A stretch of DNA of 64,000 bases, taken from contig NZ_PSWS01000023.1 of assembly GCF_002932875.1 (NCBI RefSeq), positions 35,130-99,129 on the forward strand, given 5' to 3'. Origin of the DNA: Rathayibacter tritici. Lineage in GTDB: Bacteria; Actinomycetota; Actinomycetes; Actinomycetales; Microbacteriaceae. The position numbers were made by a program, and so were the translations under genes. Positions 25,822-34,040 of this stretch are shown in pieces. The notes beneath the pieces were generated by a model. It was given only the letters and a program-made list of their open reading frames with translations. It did no database searches and was not told the origin of the DNA. How positions within the stretch are numbered: the first letter of the stretch is position 1; each line of letters opens with the position of its first letter.

Positions 25822-26628
25822 ATGCACGATGAGTTCTCCGGAAGGATCGTTCCGATACCACCCGGCCTCGATGCCCATCTGTCGGTGAAGGAGAGCGGCA
25901 GGATCTCGCGAGAGATCCATTCGCTCGAGGGGCGCGACGCGCACGGCTGGTTCGACTCGTGGGGCGCGAGCATCCTTCCTCGCGGACCTCTCGCCATCCG
26001 GACCGAGGTCTTCGACGGGCCGGGGATGACCCTGGTCCGCATCTGGCACACGTCGGCGCAGATCATCCCCGTGCCGGACTCGCGCTCAACCGCACTGCTC
26101 CCTCTCGCGGGCCGACTGAGCGTCCTCACCGAGGACGGCCGTCAGATCGGGGATCTCACTCGCGGTCAGCTGGGACTCGCGGGGAGAGAAGCCGCCTATA
26201 CCCTGCACGCCGCAGCTCCGGTGAGCTGGATGGGCCTGAAGCTGGAGGGGAGCGTCGGTGGCGGGGTGGTGGCGGATCGCGAAACCGTCGTGCTACGCGA
26301 TCCCGACCAGCTGCCCCTGATCGCCATCTCGATGATCAACTCCCTGTTCTCCCATCCGGATTCGCTGCAACCCGCGTCGCTGGTGCATCTGCGGAGTGCG
26401 CTGGTCGAAGTGCTGGGAAGCGCGGCGGTGAGTGCGCGGCAGCGTCAGGTGCACCAGGCGACGGGGTTCCTCGTCGGCCAGATCGGAGCCTCGCCGGCGG
26501 AGGCGATGCTCGTCATGCGCCTCTACGCGGTCCGCCACTCGTTCACCCTCACCGAGGTCGCATGCGAGGTCCTCGCTCAGCGTCTCGATCTCTCCGCCGC
26601 GTTGGGTCCTCACGGCTTCCGGTCCTGA
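25822..26628 (+). CDS. Cupin-like sensor fused to ANTAR RNA-binding domain
   Basis: 268 residues. The first ~200 form an AraC-type ligand-binding (cupin-like) domain. Its motif LVRIWHTSAQ (W75-H76) and the following strands (LLPLAGRLSVLTEDG) are shared with three AraC regulators in this window. Instead of an AraC helix-turn-helix, residues ~207-256 are an ANTAR domain (HQATGFLVGQIGASPAEAML, RLYAVRHSFTLTEVACEV). The protein therefore pairs a DNA-regulator sensor with an RNA-binding output. This architecture is unfamiliar to me. It is divergent from the GAF-ANTAR gene. Confidence 0.75.
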   Translation: MHDEFSGRIVPIPPGLDAHLSVKESGRISREIHSLEGRDAHGWFDSWGASILPRGPLAIRTEVFDGPGMTLVRIWHTSAQIIPVPDSRSTALLPLAGRLSVLTEDGRQIGDLTRGQLGLAGREAAYTLHAAAPVSWMGLKLEGSVGGGVVADRETVVLRDPDQLPLIAISMINSLFSHPDSLQPASLVHLRSALVEVLGSAAVSARQRQVHQATGFLVGQIGASPAEAMLVMRLYAVRHSFTLTEVACEVLAQRLDLSAALGPHGFRS

Positions 26629-26661
26629 CGAGTCGGAGGGCGGGCTGCGGGGAGTCCGGGC

Positions 26662-27081
26662 TCAGCTCGGGATGTTCTCGTAGCCGCAGGTGATTCTGGT
26701 ATCGCCCGCCGCCACGCTGTCCTCGGTCGGGCCGAAGGCGGTCACAGCGTCCAACCGTGCGGGGTCGGCGGCCGCCGCGCAGAGGGACTGCATGTCGGCC
26801 TGGACGCCGTCCGCCGTTGTCGCTGTGGTGTTAGGGAGAGCGAAGACAACGAAGTCGGAAGTACTGTCGCAGCCTGCGGGCACCCAGGTGTCGCCCTGGT
26901 GGGAGAAGCAGTCGCCGATCTCGACCGACGCGCTGACGGACTCCGTCGCCCCGTCACTGCGTGCTGCGGTGCAGCCGCTCAGAAGCAGGCCGACCACGAT
27001 CAGGCCGAGCACACCTCCGGCACGCGGCGCTGAGCGCCGACCGTGCGTGGACGGGGCAGCGGAACGAGTATTCGAGGTCAT
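26662..27081 (-). CDS. Lipoprotein with septum-formation-like domain
   Basis: 139-residue predicted lipoprotein. The signal peptide ends in a lipobox (LLLSGCTAA). The exported part contains VEIGDCFSHQGDTWVPAGC and VFALPNTTATTADGVQAD, a pattern seen in actinobacterial septum-formation-like (DUF4190-associated) domains. Function unknown. I chose the ATG at 27081 because it places the signal peptide at the N-terminus. A longer frame upstream lacks family character. Confidence 0.7.
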   Translation of the reverse strand: MTSNTRSAAPSTHGRRSAPRAGGVLGLIVVGLLLSGCTAARSDGATESVSASVEIGDCFSHQGDTWVPAGCDSTSDFVVFALPNTTATTADGVQADMQSLCAAAADPARLDAVTAFGPTEDSVAAGDTRITCGYENIPS

Positions 27082-27384
27082 GGGGGCTCCAGTCAGTGTG
27101 ACGTCGCGGCGAGACCGCTGCGAGCCGCGCGGGAGCGCGACCAGGACAGCGTCCCGCGCGTCGACACGAGCGCGCGTCACTCTTCCGATGCGTCGACCTG
27201 CCCCTTGCGGGTGACATCGTCGCGCCGGTCGAGGAGTCGCGGCGAGATCGAGGTTCGGCAGATCAGACAAGAGGAGAGGTGCCGATGCGCCGAACCTATG
27301 GAGTATCCGTGAGACGCGCGCACGTTAGCGATCACATCCCGCCAAGTATGGTCATTCGCAGCTTGCACCTGAGAATGTGTCGGA
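27082..27384. other. Divergent intergenic region, no supported gene
   Basis: 303 bp between the leftward lipoprotein and the rightward TetR gene. It should hold both promoters. I see no convincing -35/-10 pair, operator or RNA gene. Confidence 0.4.
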
Positions 27385-27768
27385 ATGAACGACTCCACCA
27401 CCACATTTCGGACGCCTCCGACGCAGGAGCGTGCGCAACAGACCGTCGACCGGATGCTGGACGCCACGCGGGCGCTTCTGCTGGAGAATCGGGGTGCCTG
27501 GCCGACGACCGCTGCCGTGGCGCAGCGCGCGGGTGTCTCGATCGGCATTCTCTACCGCTACTTTCGGGGCCAGCGCGACCTCGTCACCACCGTCCGTCGA
27601 GACGATCCGGTCGCCGTGACCCACACTGCGCTGCTCCGGGCGGCAGGGATCGCCGCGTCCGCTTCCGATCAGCGCAGCAAGCGGCAGGCCGTCGCCGCGC
27701 TGAACGATTTCATCGCGGCTCTCGGGGCCGAGCCGGACGCCGTGCGCAGCGCCGAGCTCTACGAGTAG
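27385..27768 (+). CDS. Short TetR/AcrR-type DNA-binding protein
   Basis: 127 residues, against a usual 180-220 for the family. The N-terminal helix-turn-helix is complete (TVDRMLDATRALLLENRG, VAQRAGVSIGILYRYFRGQR, residues ~19-70). The ligand-binding helical bundle is cut short (ends AEPDAVRSAELYE). It is either truncated by a mutation or a genuinely short variant; the following 500 bp contain no in-frame continuation that I recognise. Its target is unknown. Confidence 0.65.
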   Translation: MNDSTTTFRTPPTQERAQQTVDRMLDATRALLLENRGAWPTTAAVAQRAGVSIGILYRYFRGQRDLVTTVRRDDPVAVTHTALLRAAGIAASASDQRSKRQAVAALNDFIAALGAEPDAVRSAELYE

Positions 27769-28239
27769 GAGCCGGAACCCGAGCGGAGCTGACCCACGAG
27801 AGGCGACCGGAACGCCTCGGGGCTCTCCGCGGACGGTCGAGACGACCCGGCCGGCCTGATCCGCGAGGCCGCCTCCGCCGGACCCCTCGTGCACACGACC
27901 ACTCGAGAGCGCGCTGTCGCTCCCGCCGGGGCCGTGCAGCGACTCGACCCGGGCCTTCTGTCGCCCGGCGCCGATGCGAGAGCGTCCGCACCGCGGCGGT
28001 AGTACGGATTGCGCCACGGCACCGAAGAGCGCGCCGCTGCGACCAATTTCTCTCCTTTGCGGCCCGTCTCTTCTCGCCTTCCCGAGAAAAACTCTGACGG
28101 GCAGGGGTGCCCTCCTTCTCCGCGCCATTCCGCGGATGACTCCAAGGAAGACCCCGACGATTCATCGACTACTCCTCGAATCAGGCACACGAACCCGGTG
28201 ATTGCCGCCGAAAGAGGCGGGCATTGCCGGATTCTGCAT
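27769..28239. other. Probable degenerate coding stretch
   Basis: No gene can be supported. From 27800 to 28002 the plus strand reads open after a TGA with coding-like composition (for example AGLIREAASAGPLVHTTT) but has no start codon or recognisable family. It may be decayed DNA left after truncation of the TetR gene. Confidence 0.35.
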
Positions 28240-28268
28240 TTGACAGAGCAGAGTCGCCAGGGTGTAAG
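28240..28268 (+). promoter_or_regulatory. Sigma70-type promoter for the AraC-type gene at 28347
   Basis: A perfect -35 TTGACA (28240-28245), a 17-bp spacer and a weak -10 TGTAAG (28263-28268). The gene starts about 75 bases downstream. Confidence 0.45.
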
Positions 28269-28346
28269 CACACTCATCACGGCACCTGCTCCACGCGGCT
28301 GCCGATCGCCTGTTGTCACTCGACACGATGAGGAGAGGACTTCTGC

Positions 28347-29291
28347 ATGCCCGCTGAGACACCGCGATATAAGTACTCGCTCCGGGGACAGGATGCGCTG
28401 GCTTGGCTCGCCGAACGGGATATGTGCGGCGAGGACGTCGGCGACTCCGAAATTCGACTGGTCGCCGACGAGATCGTCCTCCCCGACCTCCGAATGGCTC
28501 GCCTCTGGCACACTGCCGCCTCTTACAGCATCGCCCGGACCTCTCCGGCGGCCCTGCTGCTGCTCCAGATCGAGGGGACGTGCACGATCGACTCGGACGA
28601 GTGGAACGAGCCGGCCGAGCTCGGGCCGGGAGACGCCGCCGTGCTCCCGGGCGGGACCCGCTTCCTCCTCTCCTCGGAGTCCACGACTGCCCGGTACGAG
28701 CTCGACTACGAACTCGACGTCCTCCCGCCCGCTGCTCGCGAGGAGCTCGCACGGGGGAAGATCCTCGTCGCCCCCGCGAGGGAGTACCGGGACGCGGTCG
28801 CTGCGACGTCGAACGCGGCGCTGAACTCGGGCATGAGCCTGCGCGATGCCGGGTTCTCGGACTTTGCGGCAGGGGTGCGGCACCTGACGACGGCGCTCCT
28901 GCTCCAGGCGCTTGAGACCTCGAGCCCCTGGCTGCTGACCTCTACCAGCGCCCTGCACCGCAGCGCGATGCGCGTCATCGCAGCACGCGCGGCCGACCCC
29001 GACTTCGACGTCGAATCGCTGGCAGCGGCCGTCAGGACCTCACCGCGCAACCTCCGTCATGTGTTCGCTCAGGCGGGGACGACGGCGAAGGTGGCGCTCA
29101 CAGCGGAGCGCGTGCGGCTCGCGCGGCAGAACCTGGCGCGCCGGGCGGAGGGGCGCCCCCTCACTCGCACCGAGGTCGCCCGCCTCTCCGGGTTCAGAGA
29201 CGTGCGTGCTCTGCGCCGGGCGGTCGCGAAGCAGCCGGATGAGGGGTCGGAGGAGGACCACGGCGTCCGCCGAGAGTCCGCGGCGCACTGA
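28347..29291 (+). CDS. AraC-type regulator with R-x-W-H cupin-like sensor
   Basis: 314 residues. The N-terminal sensor domain carries MARLWHTAASYSIAR (W54-H55) followed by beta-rich sequence. The C-terminal ~100 residues are an AraC helix-turn-helix pair (FDVESLAAAVRTSPRNLRHV, then RTEVARLSGFRDVRALRRAV). GGAGAGG precedes the ATG. It is a paralogue of the regulators at 42419 and 54096 but has no secreted partner gene next to it. DNA target and ligand are unknown. Confidence 0.85.
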   Translation: MPAETPRYKYSLRGQDALAWLAERDMCGEDVGDSEIRLVADEIVLPDLRMARLWHTAASYSIARTSPAALLLLQIEGTCTIDSDEWNEPAELGPGDAAVLPGGTRFLLSSESTTARYELDYELDVLPPAAREELARGKILVAPAREYRDAVAATSNAALNSGMSLRDAGFSDFAAGVRHLTTALLLQALETSSPWLLTSTSALHRSAMRVIAARAADPDFDVESLAAAVRTSPRNLRHVFAQAGTTAKVALTAERVRLARQNLARRAEGRPLTRTEVARLSGFRDVRALRRAVAKQPDEGSEEDHGVRRESAAH

Positions 29292-29393
29292 CCGGGTCGC
29301 GGCGTCGGTCTACCGCAACGGCCTGCGCCGGCCGAGCCCGGCGCGCCGCTCGCCCCGCGGTTCAGACCCGCCTGACCTCGGTGACAGACGCGG

Positions 29394-30401
29394 TCAGGCG
29401 GCGACCCGCGCGTTCGACTGCGCGAGCAGCGCGACCGAGCGCAGCCGCGCCTCCGTCTGCAGCGACGCGTGGGCGACGATGACCTCGTCGGCCTCGGCGG
29501 AGCGGGCGAAGTCGGCGGCGTAGTCGGCCACCTGGTCGCCGGTGCCGACACCGGTATAGGTGGTCATGCTCGCGACGTGAGCGCCGATCGGGGCGCTGAG
29601 CAGGGCGTCGAGCTCGTCGTCCTCGAAGGTCTGGCCGAGCGGGAGCTGGCCGCTCTGGCGCAGCAGCATCATCAGGCGGGCGCGCTTCATCTGCGCGAAC
29701 TGCTCCTGCGCGTCCTCCTCCGTGTCGGAGGCGATGGCGTTCATCCCGGCGATGACGTGGGGAGCGTCGAGCTGCTCGGAGGGGCGGAAGCCGCGGCGGT
29801 ACTCGGCGACGGCCGGGTGCAGGGCGTCCGGAGCGAAGTGCGAGGCGAACGCGTAGGGCAGGCCGAGGGCGGCGGCGAGCTGGGCACCGAAGAGTGACGA
29901 GCCGAGGATGTAGAGCGGGACGCGGGTGCCGGCGCCGGGGGTCGCGCTCACGCCGGGGACGCGGGACTCGCCGGCGAGGAAGGCCTGCAGCTCCAGCACG
30001 TCCTGTGGGAAGCGCTCGGAGGAGTCCGGGTCGCGGCGCAGCGCGCGGAAGGTGGCCTGGTCGCTGCCGGGCGCGCGGCCGAGCCCCAAGTCGATCCGGC
30101 CCGGGTGCAGCGTTTCGAGAGTGCCGAACTGCTCGGCGATGGTGAGCGGGGAGTGGTTCGGGAGCATGACTCCGCCGGAGCCGAGGCGGATGGTCGACGT
30201 CTGCGAGGCGACGTGAGCGATCAGCACCGAGGTCGCGCTGGAGGCGATGCTCGCCATATTGTGGTGCTCGGCGTACCAGACGCGGCGGTAGCCGTTCCGC
30301 TCGGCCTCCTGGGCCAGGGCGACGGAGGCGGCGAAGCTGTCGCGAGCGGTCTCACCGGGGGCGATGGGGGCGAGGTCGAGGAGGGAGAGGGGAACGCTCA
30401 T
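29394..30401 (-). CDS. LLM class flavin-dependent oxidoreductase (MsnO8-like)
   Basis: 335-residue luciferase-like monooxygenase family protein. [40 protein letters not shown] and [14 protein letters not shown] are the conserved blocks of the YhbW/MsnO8 subgroup, which probably uses FMN. Substrate unknown. It is 52 bases upstream of the aldo-keto reductase gene on the same strand and is probably co-transcribed with it, giving a pair of broad redox enzymes. Confidence 0.9.
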   Translation of the reverse strand: MSVPLSLLDLAPIAPGETARDSFAASVALAQEAERNGYRRVWYAEHHNMASIASSATSVLIAHVASQTSTIRLGSGGVMLPNHSPLTIAEQFGTLETLHPGRIDLGLGRAPGSDQATFRALRRDPDSSERFPQDVLELQAFLAGESRVPGVSATPGAGTRVPLYILGSSLFGAQLAAALGLPYAFASHFAPDALHPAVAEYRRGFRPSEQLDAPHVIAGMNAIASDTEEDAQEQFAQMKRARLMMLLRQSGQLPLGQTFEDDELDALLSAPIGAHVASMTTYTGVGTGDQVADYAADFARSAEADEVIVAHASLQTEARLRSVALLAQSNARVAA

Positions 30402-30453
30402 ACGGAGGGGAACGCCCGCGACGGCTCCGGTGTTCCCGTCGCGGACGCCTTCC

Positions 30454-31317
30454 TCAGGCGTCAGGGATGTCGCGGCCGTACGCCTCCAGAGTCACGGCCT
30501 CGGGCTCCGGTCCGCCGCGCACTCCCGCCTCGAGGGCGTCGATGCGGGCGAGCTCCGAGCCGGAGAGCGCGAAGTCGAACACGTCGATGTTCTCAGCGAT
30601 GCGCTCGGGCCGGGTGGACTTCGGGATGACCTGGCGGCCCTCCTGCAGGTGCCAGCGCAGCATGACCTGCGCCGCGGTCTTGCCGTACGTGGCGCCGAGC
30701 TGGAGGAGCACCGGGTCGTCGAAGCTGCGGCGCGGGGAGTCGCGGTAGGCGGTGATGCCGCCGATCGGCGACCAGGCCTGGGTGAGGATGTCGTTCTCGC
30801 AGCCGAAGCGCTCGACGCGCCGCTGCTGGAAGTACGGGTGCACCTCCAGCTGGTTCACCGCGGGCACGACGTCGGTCTCGGCGAGCAGGCGGGTGAGGTG
30901 CTCGACCATGAAGTTGCTCACGCCGATCGCCCGCACCCTCCCGTCGGCGAGCAGTGTCTCGAGCGCCCGGTACGCGTCGAGGGTGCGCTCGAAGGCCTCG
31001 GGCAGGGCCTGGTGCAGGATCAGCAGGTCGATCCGCTCGATGCCGAGCTTGGCCGCGCTCGTGTCGAAGGCGTGCAGGGTCTGGTCGTAGCCGTAGTCGC
31101 TGATCCACACCTTCGTCTCGACGAAGACGTCGTCGCGGCCGGCGATCGCCTCGCCCACCTCGCGCTCGTTGCCGTAAGCCGCCGCCGTGTCGATGTGCCG
31201 GTATCCCGCGTCGAGCGCGGCGGCGACGGCGGCGCGGGTCTCGTCGGGCGGAGTCTGGAAGACGCCGAGTCCAAGGGCGGGGATCTCGACACCGTTGTGG
31301 AGAGTGAACGTGTTCAT
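30454..31317 (-). CDS. Aldo/keto reductase
   Basis: NADPH-dependent (alpha/beta)8 reductase of aldehydes and ketones, 287 residues. The catalytic tetrad is visible as D and Y in [12 protein letters not shown] in VFVETKVW and H in [12 protein letters not shown]. The NADP-binding [15 protein letters not shown] near the C-terminus is intact. It resembles the 2,5-diketo-D-gluconate reductase group, although the natural substrate cannot be inferred. The gene precedes the LLM oxidoreductase on the minus strand. Confidence 0.93.
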   Translation of the reverse strand: MNTFTLHNGVEIPALGLGVFQTPPDETRAAVAAALDAGYRHIDTAAAYGNEREVGEAIAGRDDVFVETKVWISDYGYDQTLHAFDTSAAKLGIERIDLLILHQALPEAFERTLDAYRALETLLADGRVRAIGVSNFMVEHLTRLLAETDVVPAVNQLEVHPYFQQRRVERFGCENDILTQAWSPIGGITAYRDSPRRSFDDPVLLQLGATYGKTAAQVMLRWHLQEGRQVIPKSTRPERIAENIDVFDFALSGSELARIDALEAGVRGGPEPEAVTLEAYGRDIPDA

Positions 31318-31341
31318 GTGCCCACGCTACGTCCGCAGACG

Positions 31342-31385
31342 CCGAGTCGCCCGAGAAGCCGGGCGGTGCTCCTCGGGCGACTCGG
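31342..31385. repeat. Intergenic palindrome, GAGTCGCCCG family copy 1
   Basis: CCGAGTCGCCCGAG (31342-31355) and CTCGGGCGACTCGG (31372-31385) form a perfect 14-bp inverted repeat with a 16-nt loop. It lies 9 bp past the stop of the NLPA remnant and is probably a terminator. It shares its core with copy 2 at 53925. Confidence 0.6.
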
Positions 31386-31394
31386 ATGGGGGGC

Positions 31395-31525
31395 TCAGCC
31401 GTCGGTCGGCAGCAGGCCGTCTCCTCCGTCGCGAGGAACTCCTCCACGGCCGGATCCTGGAACGCTCTGACGAGTTTCTTCACGTTCTCGTTGTCTCGGT
31501 CCGTCGAGCCGATGGTGAAAGGAGC
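31395..31525 (-). pseudogene. NLPA/MetQ-type lipoprotein, C-terminal remnant
   Basis: About 40 residues match the C-terminus of methionine-type ABC substrate-binding lipoproteins (FTIGSTDRDNENVKKLVRAF, then QDPAVEEFLATE). A shift of frame restores a plausible end (GLLPTDG) at the TGA 31395-31397. Signal peptide and most of the protein are gone. It faces the truncated epimerase head to head, as if one deletion removed the 5' ends of both genes. Confidence 0.6.
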
Positions 31526-31529
31526 ACCA

Positions 31530-32162
31530 CCACGACCCCTCTCGGAGTGCACGCCCGCGGCGCGACGCTGCTCGCCGACTCCCTCGAGACCACGCACGCG
31601 CTCGGCGGCCCCCACTTCACCGGCGCGCTCGGCACGTACAGCGCGCCCCTCTCGGCCACGGGTCGCGAACGTGGTGTCGGTGCTGACCGACCTCGCCGCG
31701 GAGGCGTCCGGCAAGGGCATGACCCTCGGCCTCGAGATCTGCAACCGCTACGAGACCAACGTCATCAACACCGCCGCGGACGCTCTGCGCCTCGCCGACG
31801 ACAACGGTGCCGACAACGTCCTGATCCACCTGGATACTTACCACATGACCTTCGAGGAGGACGACTTCTTCCGCCCGGTGCTGCTCGTCGGGGATCGTCT
31901 CGGGTATGTCCACATCGGCGAGAACCACCGCGGCTACCTCGGCAGCGGCCACCTCGACGTCACGACCTTCTTCCCCGCCCTGGCCGCGATCGACTACCGC
32001 GGCCCGATCACCTTCGAGTCGTTCTCGTCGGCCGTCGTCTCGCCGACCCTCTCCACCGACCTCGCGGTGTGGCGGAACCTCTGGAATGACGGGCCGGCGC
32101 TCGCCCGCCACGCTCGCGGTTTCCTGGTGAACGCGCTGGAGAGCAGCCGTGGCGAGGCTTGA
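31530..32162 (+). pseudogene. Sugar phosphate isomerase/epimerase (truncated, frameshifted)
   Basis: C-terminal two thirds of a D-tagatose/allulose 3-epimerase-type TIM barrel. The first piece (ATLLADSLETTHALGGPHFT) is in one frame. After about 31660 the protein continues in another frame (ANVVSVLTDLAAEA, GLEICNRYETNVINTAAD, HIGENHRGYLGSGHLD). The metal-binding E, D and H residues are retained, but the N-terminal third is missing and no start codon fits. The stop overlaps the kinase start, so an old operon is preserved. Confidence 0.8.
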
Positions 32163-32850
32163 GGGGGAGGTCGCCGCGGAGGCGGAGCGGCCGGGCCTGG
32201 ATGAGCTGGCCCGACGCGCCCTCGCCCTGACCGGGCCGGGTCGTCGCGCGGTCGTCGCGATCGCCGGAAGCCCCGGAGCAGGCAAGACCACCCTCGCCCG
32301 TGCCGTGGTCGCCCGCGCGAACGAGCTCGCGGGGGAGGGGACCGCCGCCTTCGTGCCGATGGACGGCTTCCACCTCGCCAATGCCACGCTCGACGGGCTC
32401 GGCCGCCGCGACCGCAAGGGTGCGCTCGACACGTTCGACGGCTGGGGCTTCCTCGCTCTGGTGCGGCGGCTGCGCGCCGAGACCGACCACGTGGTCTACG
32501 CGCCCACCTTCGAGCGCACCGTCGACGAGGGGGTGGTCGGTGCCCTGGCCGTGCACCCCTCCGCCGCGCTCGTGGTGCTGGAGGGCAACTACCTCCTCGT
32601 GGACGAGGGCCCGTGGGCGCTGCTGCGCGCGGAGTTCGACGAGGCCTGGTTCTGCGCGACCCCCGAGACCGAGCGCTTCGAGCGCCTGGTCGACCGGCAC
32701 GTCTCGTTCGGCCGGGCCCCTGAGGCGGCGTCCGCCTGGGCATCCGAGGTCGACGGTGCGAATGCGCTGCTGATCGAGGCGACCCGTGGCCGGGCCGACC
32801 TGATCGTGTCGGGGACGGCGGCGGGGGTCGTGCGACACAACGTCAGCTGA
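32149..32850 (+). CDS. Nucleoside/sugar kinase-like P-loop protein (PRK/uridine kinase superfamily)
   Basis: 233 residues. Walker A AGSPGAGKTTLAR is near residues 40-52, and VPMDGFHLANATLDGLGRRD and VVLEGNYLLVDEGPW are the phosphoribulokinase/uridine-kinase-like blocks. Family members next to sugar epimerases and ABC importers often act on sugars such as fructose. Here the upstream epimerase is broken, so the pathway may be dead. The GTG start at 32149 overlaps the epimerase stop. The last codons lie inside an inverted repeat (32836-32903). Confidence 0.8.
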   Translation: MARLEGEVAAEAERPGLDELARRALALTGPGRRAVVAIAGSPGAGKTTLARAVVARANELAGEGTAAFVPMDGFHLANATLDGLGRRDRKGALDTFDGWGFLALVRRLRAETDHVVYAPTFERTVDEGVVGALAVHPSAALVVLEGNYLLVDEGPWALLRAEFDEAWFCATPETERFERLVDRHVSFGRAPEAASAWASEVDGANALLIEATRGRADLIVSGTAAGVVRHNVS

Positions 32851-32903
32851 GAGGCGGTCTCATCCACGATGGTGGATGACGAGGCATCTCAGCTGACGTT
32901 GTG
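32836..32903. repeat. Nested inverted repeat, CACAACG family copy 1
   Basis: CACAACGTCAGCTGAGA (32836-32852) and its exact complement (32887-32903) form a perfect 17-bp stem. An inner hairpin CATCCAC-GATG-GTGGATG (32861-32878) lies within. It is placed between converging genes and is probably a bidirectional terminator. Related arms occur at 56843 and 60737. Confidence 0.65.
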
Positions 32904-32972
32904 CTGCGTCCCGCGGGGCGACGGTCAGGGGAGGCGCTGCGCAGAGGCGCCGGCGTTCCCGCCGAAGCGGTC

Positions 32973-33296
32973 TTACGTCCAGGTCGCGCTTGAGACGCCC
33001 GTGGCGATGACCGTGTTCCCGTGGTAGACGGTGCCGTCCTTTGCGAGGTAGGTGGAGTCGCCGATCGATGTCGATCCTGAGGGGACGGTGGCGTGGGTGC
33101 TCTCGTTCCCGTCGCCGTCCCTCCGACGCGCGACTCCGTCCTTGACGTAGGTCGTGATGTCCGGAGAGACCGTCGAACTGCTCGACTGGTTGAAGTAGTG
33201 GATCGCCGCATCTGTCGCCGAGATGATGACCGTTCCGCCCTTGTAGACGTCGCCGTCCGGGGCGCGGTACGTCCTGTCTCTGATCGCGACGGACGA
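32973..33296 (-). pseudogene. Secreted repeat protein, C-terminal remnant (decayed module C)
   Basis: Frame ending at the TAA 32973-32975. It encodes about 105 residues of the repeat found in the protein at 40928: YRAPDGDVYKGGTV, AIHYFNQSSSSTVS, ITTYVKDGVARRRDGDGN, STSIGDSTYLAKDGTVY. Signal peptide and Ig-like part are missing and there is no start codon. Homology stops at about 33296, where a plus-strand AraC remnant begins. The two remnants lie in the same relative orientation as in the intact pair at 40928-43390. Confidence 0.8.
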
Positions 33297-33300
33297 CCAT

Positions 33301-33504
33301 CGTCTGTCGCCGATCGCGGCGGATCGCGACGAGATCGCCGACCTCGCGGGCTTCCCGTTGGCTCAGGCGATGTCGAAGGCGGGAATTGCGAGTTCCGCCG
33401 AAACACCGTCAGCGAGGGCGTTCTCGCTTCTTTCCAGCGGCCGACTGGCGCGTTGCGATCCTTTCATTGGCGCAGTAGACACCCGGTGTATTCACCGCGC
33501 GTAG
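33301..33504 (+). pseudogene. AraC-type regulator, C-terminal remnant (decayed module C)
   Basis: The plus strand from 33301 reads LSPIAADRDEIADLAGF then PLAQAMSKAGI. This matches the end of the regulator at 42419 (LAPTASDQDAVAELAGF, ASAEAMSRAL). Beyond about 33385 the frame is non-homologous and runs to a TAG at 33502. Sensor domain and first helix-turn-helix are deleted. Confidence 0.7.
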
Positions 33505-33507
33505 TGT
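33502..33507 (+). promoter_or_regulatory. Leaderless -10 box for the PadR gene
   Basis: TAGTGT ends 8 bases before the ATG at 33516, with no ribosome-binding site. Confidence 0.45.
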
Positions 33508-33515
33508 TCCCGTCC

Positions 33516-34040
33516 ATGGACACCACCCTCACGATGCTCGGCCTGCTCGGCTCCGGCCCGAGCCACGGCTACGACCTCAAGAGCAGTTACGACAAGCTGT
33601 TCGCCGCCGCTCGGCCGATCGCGTTCGGGCAGGTCTACTCCGCGCTCTCCCGCCTTGCCCGCGACGAGTATGTCGTCCTGGCAGGCGAGGAGGCGGGCCA
33701 GGGGCCGGACCGCAAGCGCTACGAGATCACCCCGCTGGGACGTGACCGCCTCCGTACCTGGCTTTTCACGCCGGATGCCCCCGCACCCGGTCTGCAGAGC
33801 AATCTCTACGCCAAGGCCGTGATCGGACTGGTCCTTGGCGACGACGCCGAGCGTCTGCTCGACCTCCAGAAGATCGAGCATCTCGACCGCATGCGGGAGA
33901 TCACCCGGAGGAAGCGCGACGCAGACCTGATCACTGTGCTGCTCTGTGACCACGCTCTTCTCCACATCGACGCAGATCTCCGCTTCATCGATCTGACCGT
34001 CGCGCGGCTCAGCGAGCTCCGCCGGGAGGTCCTCGCGTGA
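33516..34040 (+). CDS. PadR family transcriptional regulator
   Basis: 174-residue winged-helix repressor. The N-terminal PadR domain (TMLGLLGSGPSHGYDLK, GQVYSALSRLARDEYV, RKRYEITPLGRDRL) covers residues 1-90. A C-terminal helical dimerisation domain follows. Its stop overlaps the GTG of the ABC ATPase gene (GTGA), so it is the first gene of the exporter operon and most likely represses it. Members of the family commonly respond to antimicrobial or phenolic compounds. Confidence 0.9.
   Translation: MDTTLTMLGLLGSGPSHGYDLKSSYDKLFAAARPIAFGQVYSALSRLARDEYVVLAGEEAGQGPDRKRYEITPLGRDRLRTWLFTPDAPAPGLQSNLYAKAVIGLVLGDDAERLLDLQKIEHLDRMREITRRKRDADLITVLLCDHALLHIDADLRFIDLTVARLSELRREVLA

Noticed and set aside
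27800-28002. Open plus-strand stretch after the TetR gene as a separate gene
   Set aside because: No start codon and no recognisable protein; reported only as probable decayed DNA.
30593-31744. 383-codon minus-strand ORF over the aldo-keto reductase region
   Set aside because: Only its short segment at 31395-31525 is meaningful (NLPA remnant); the rest is a shadow of the reductase.
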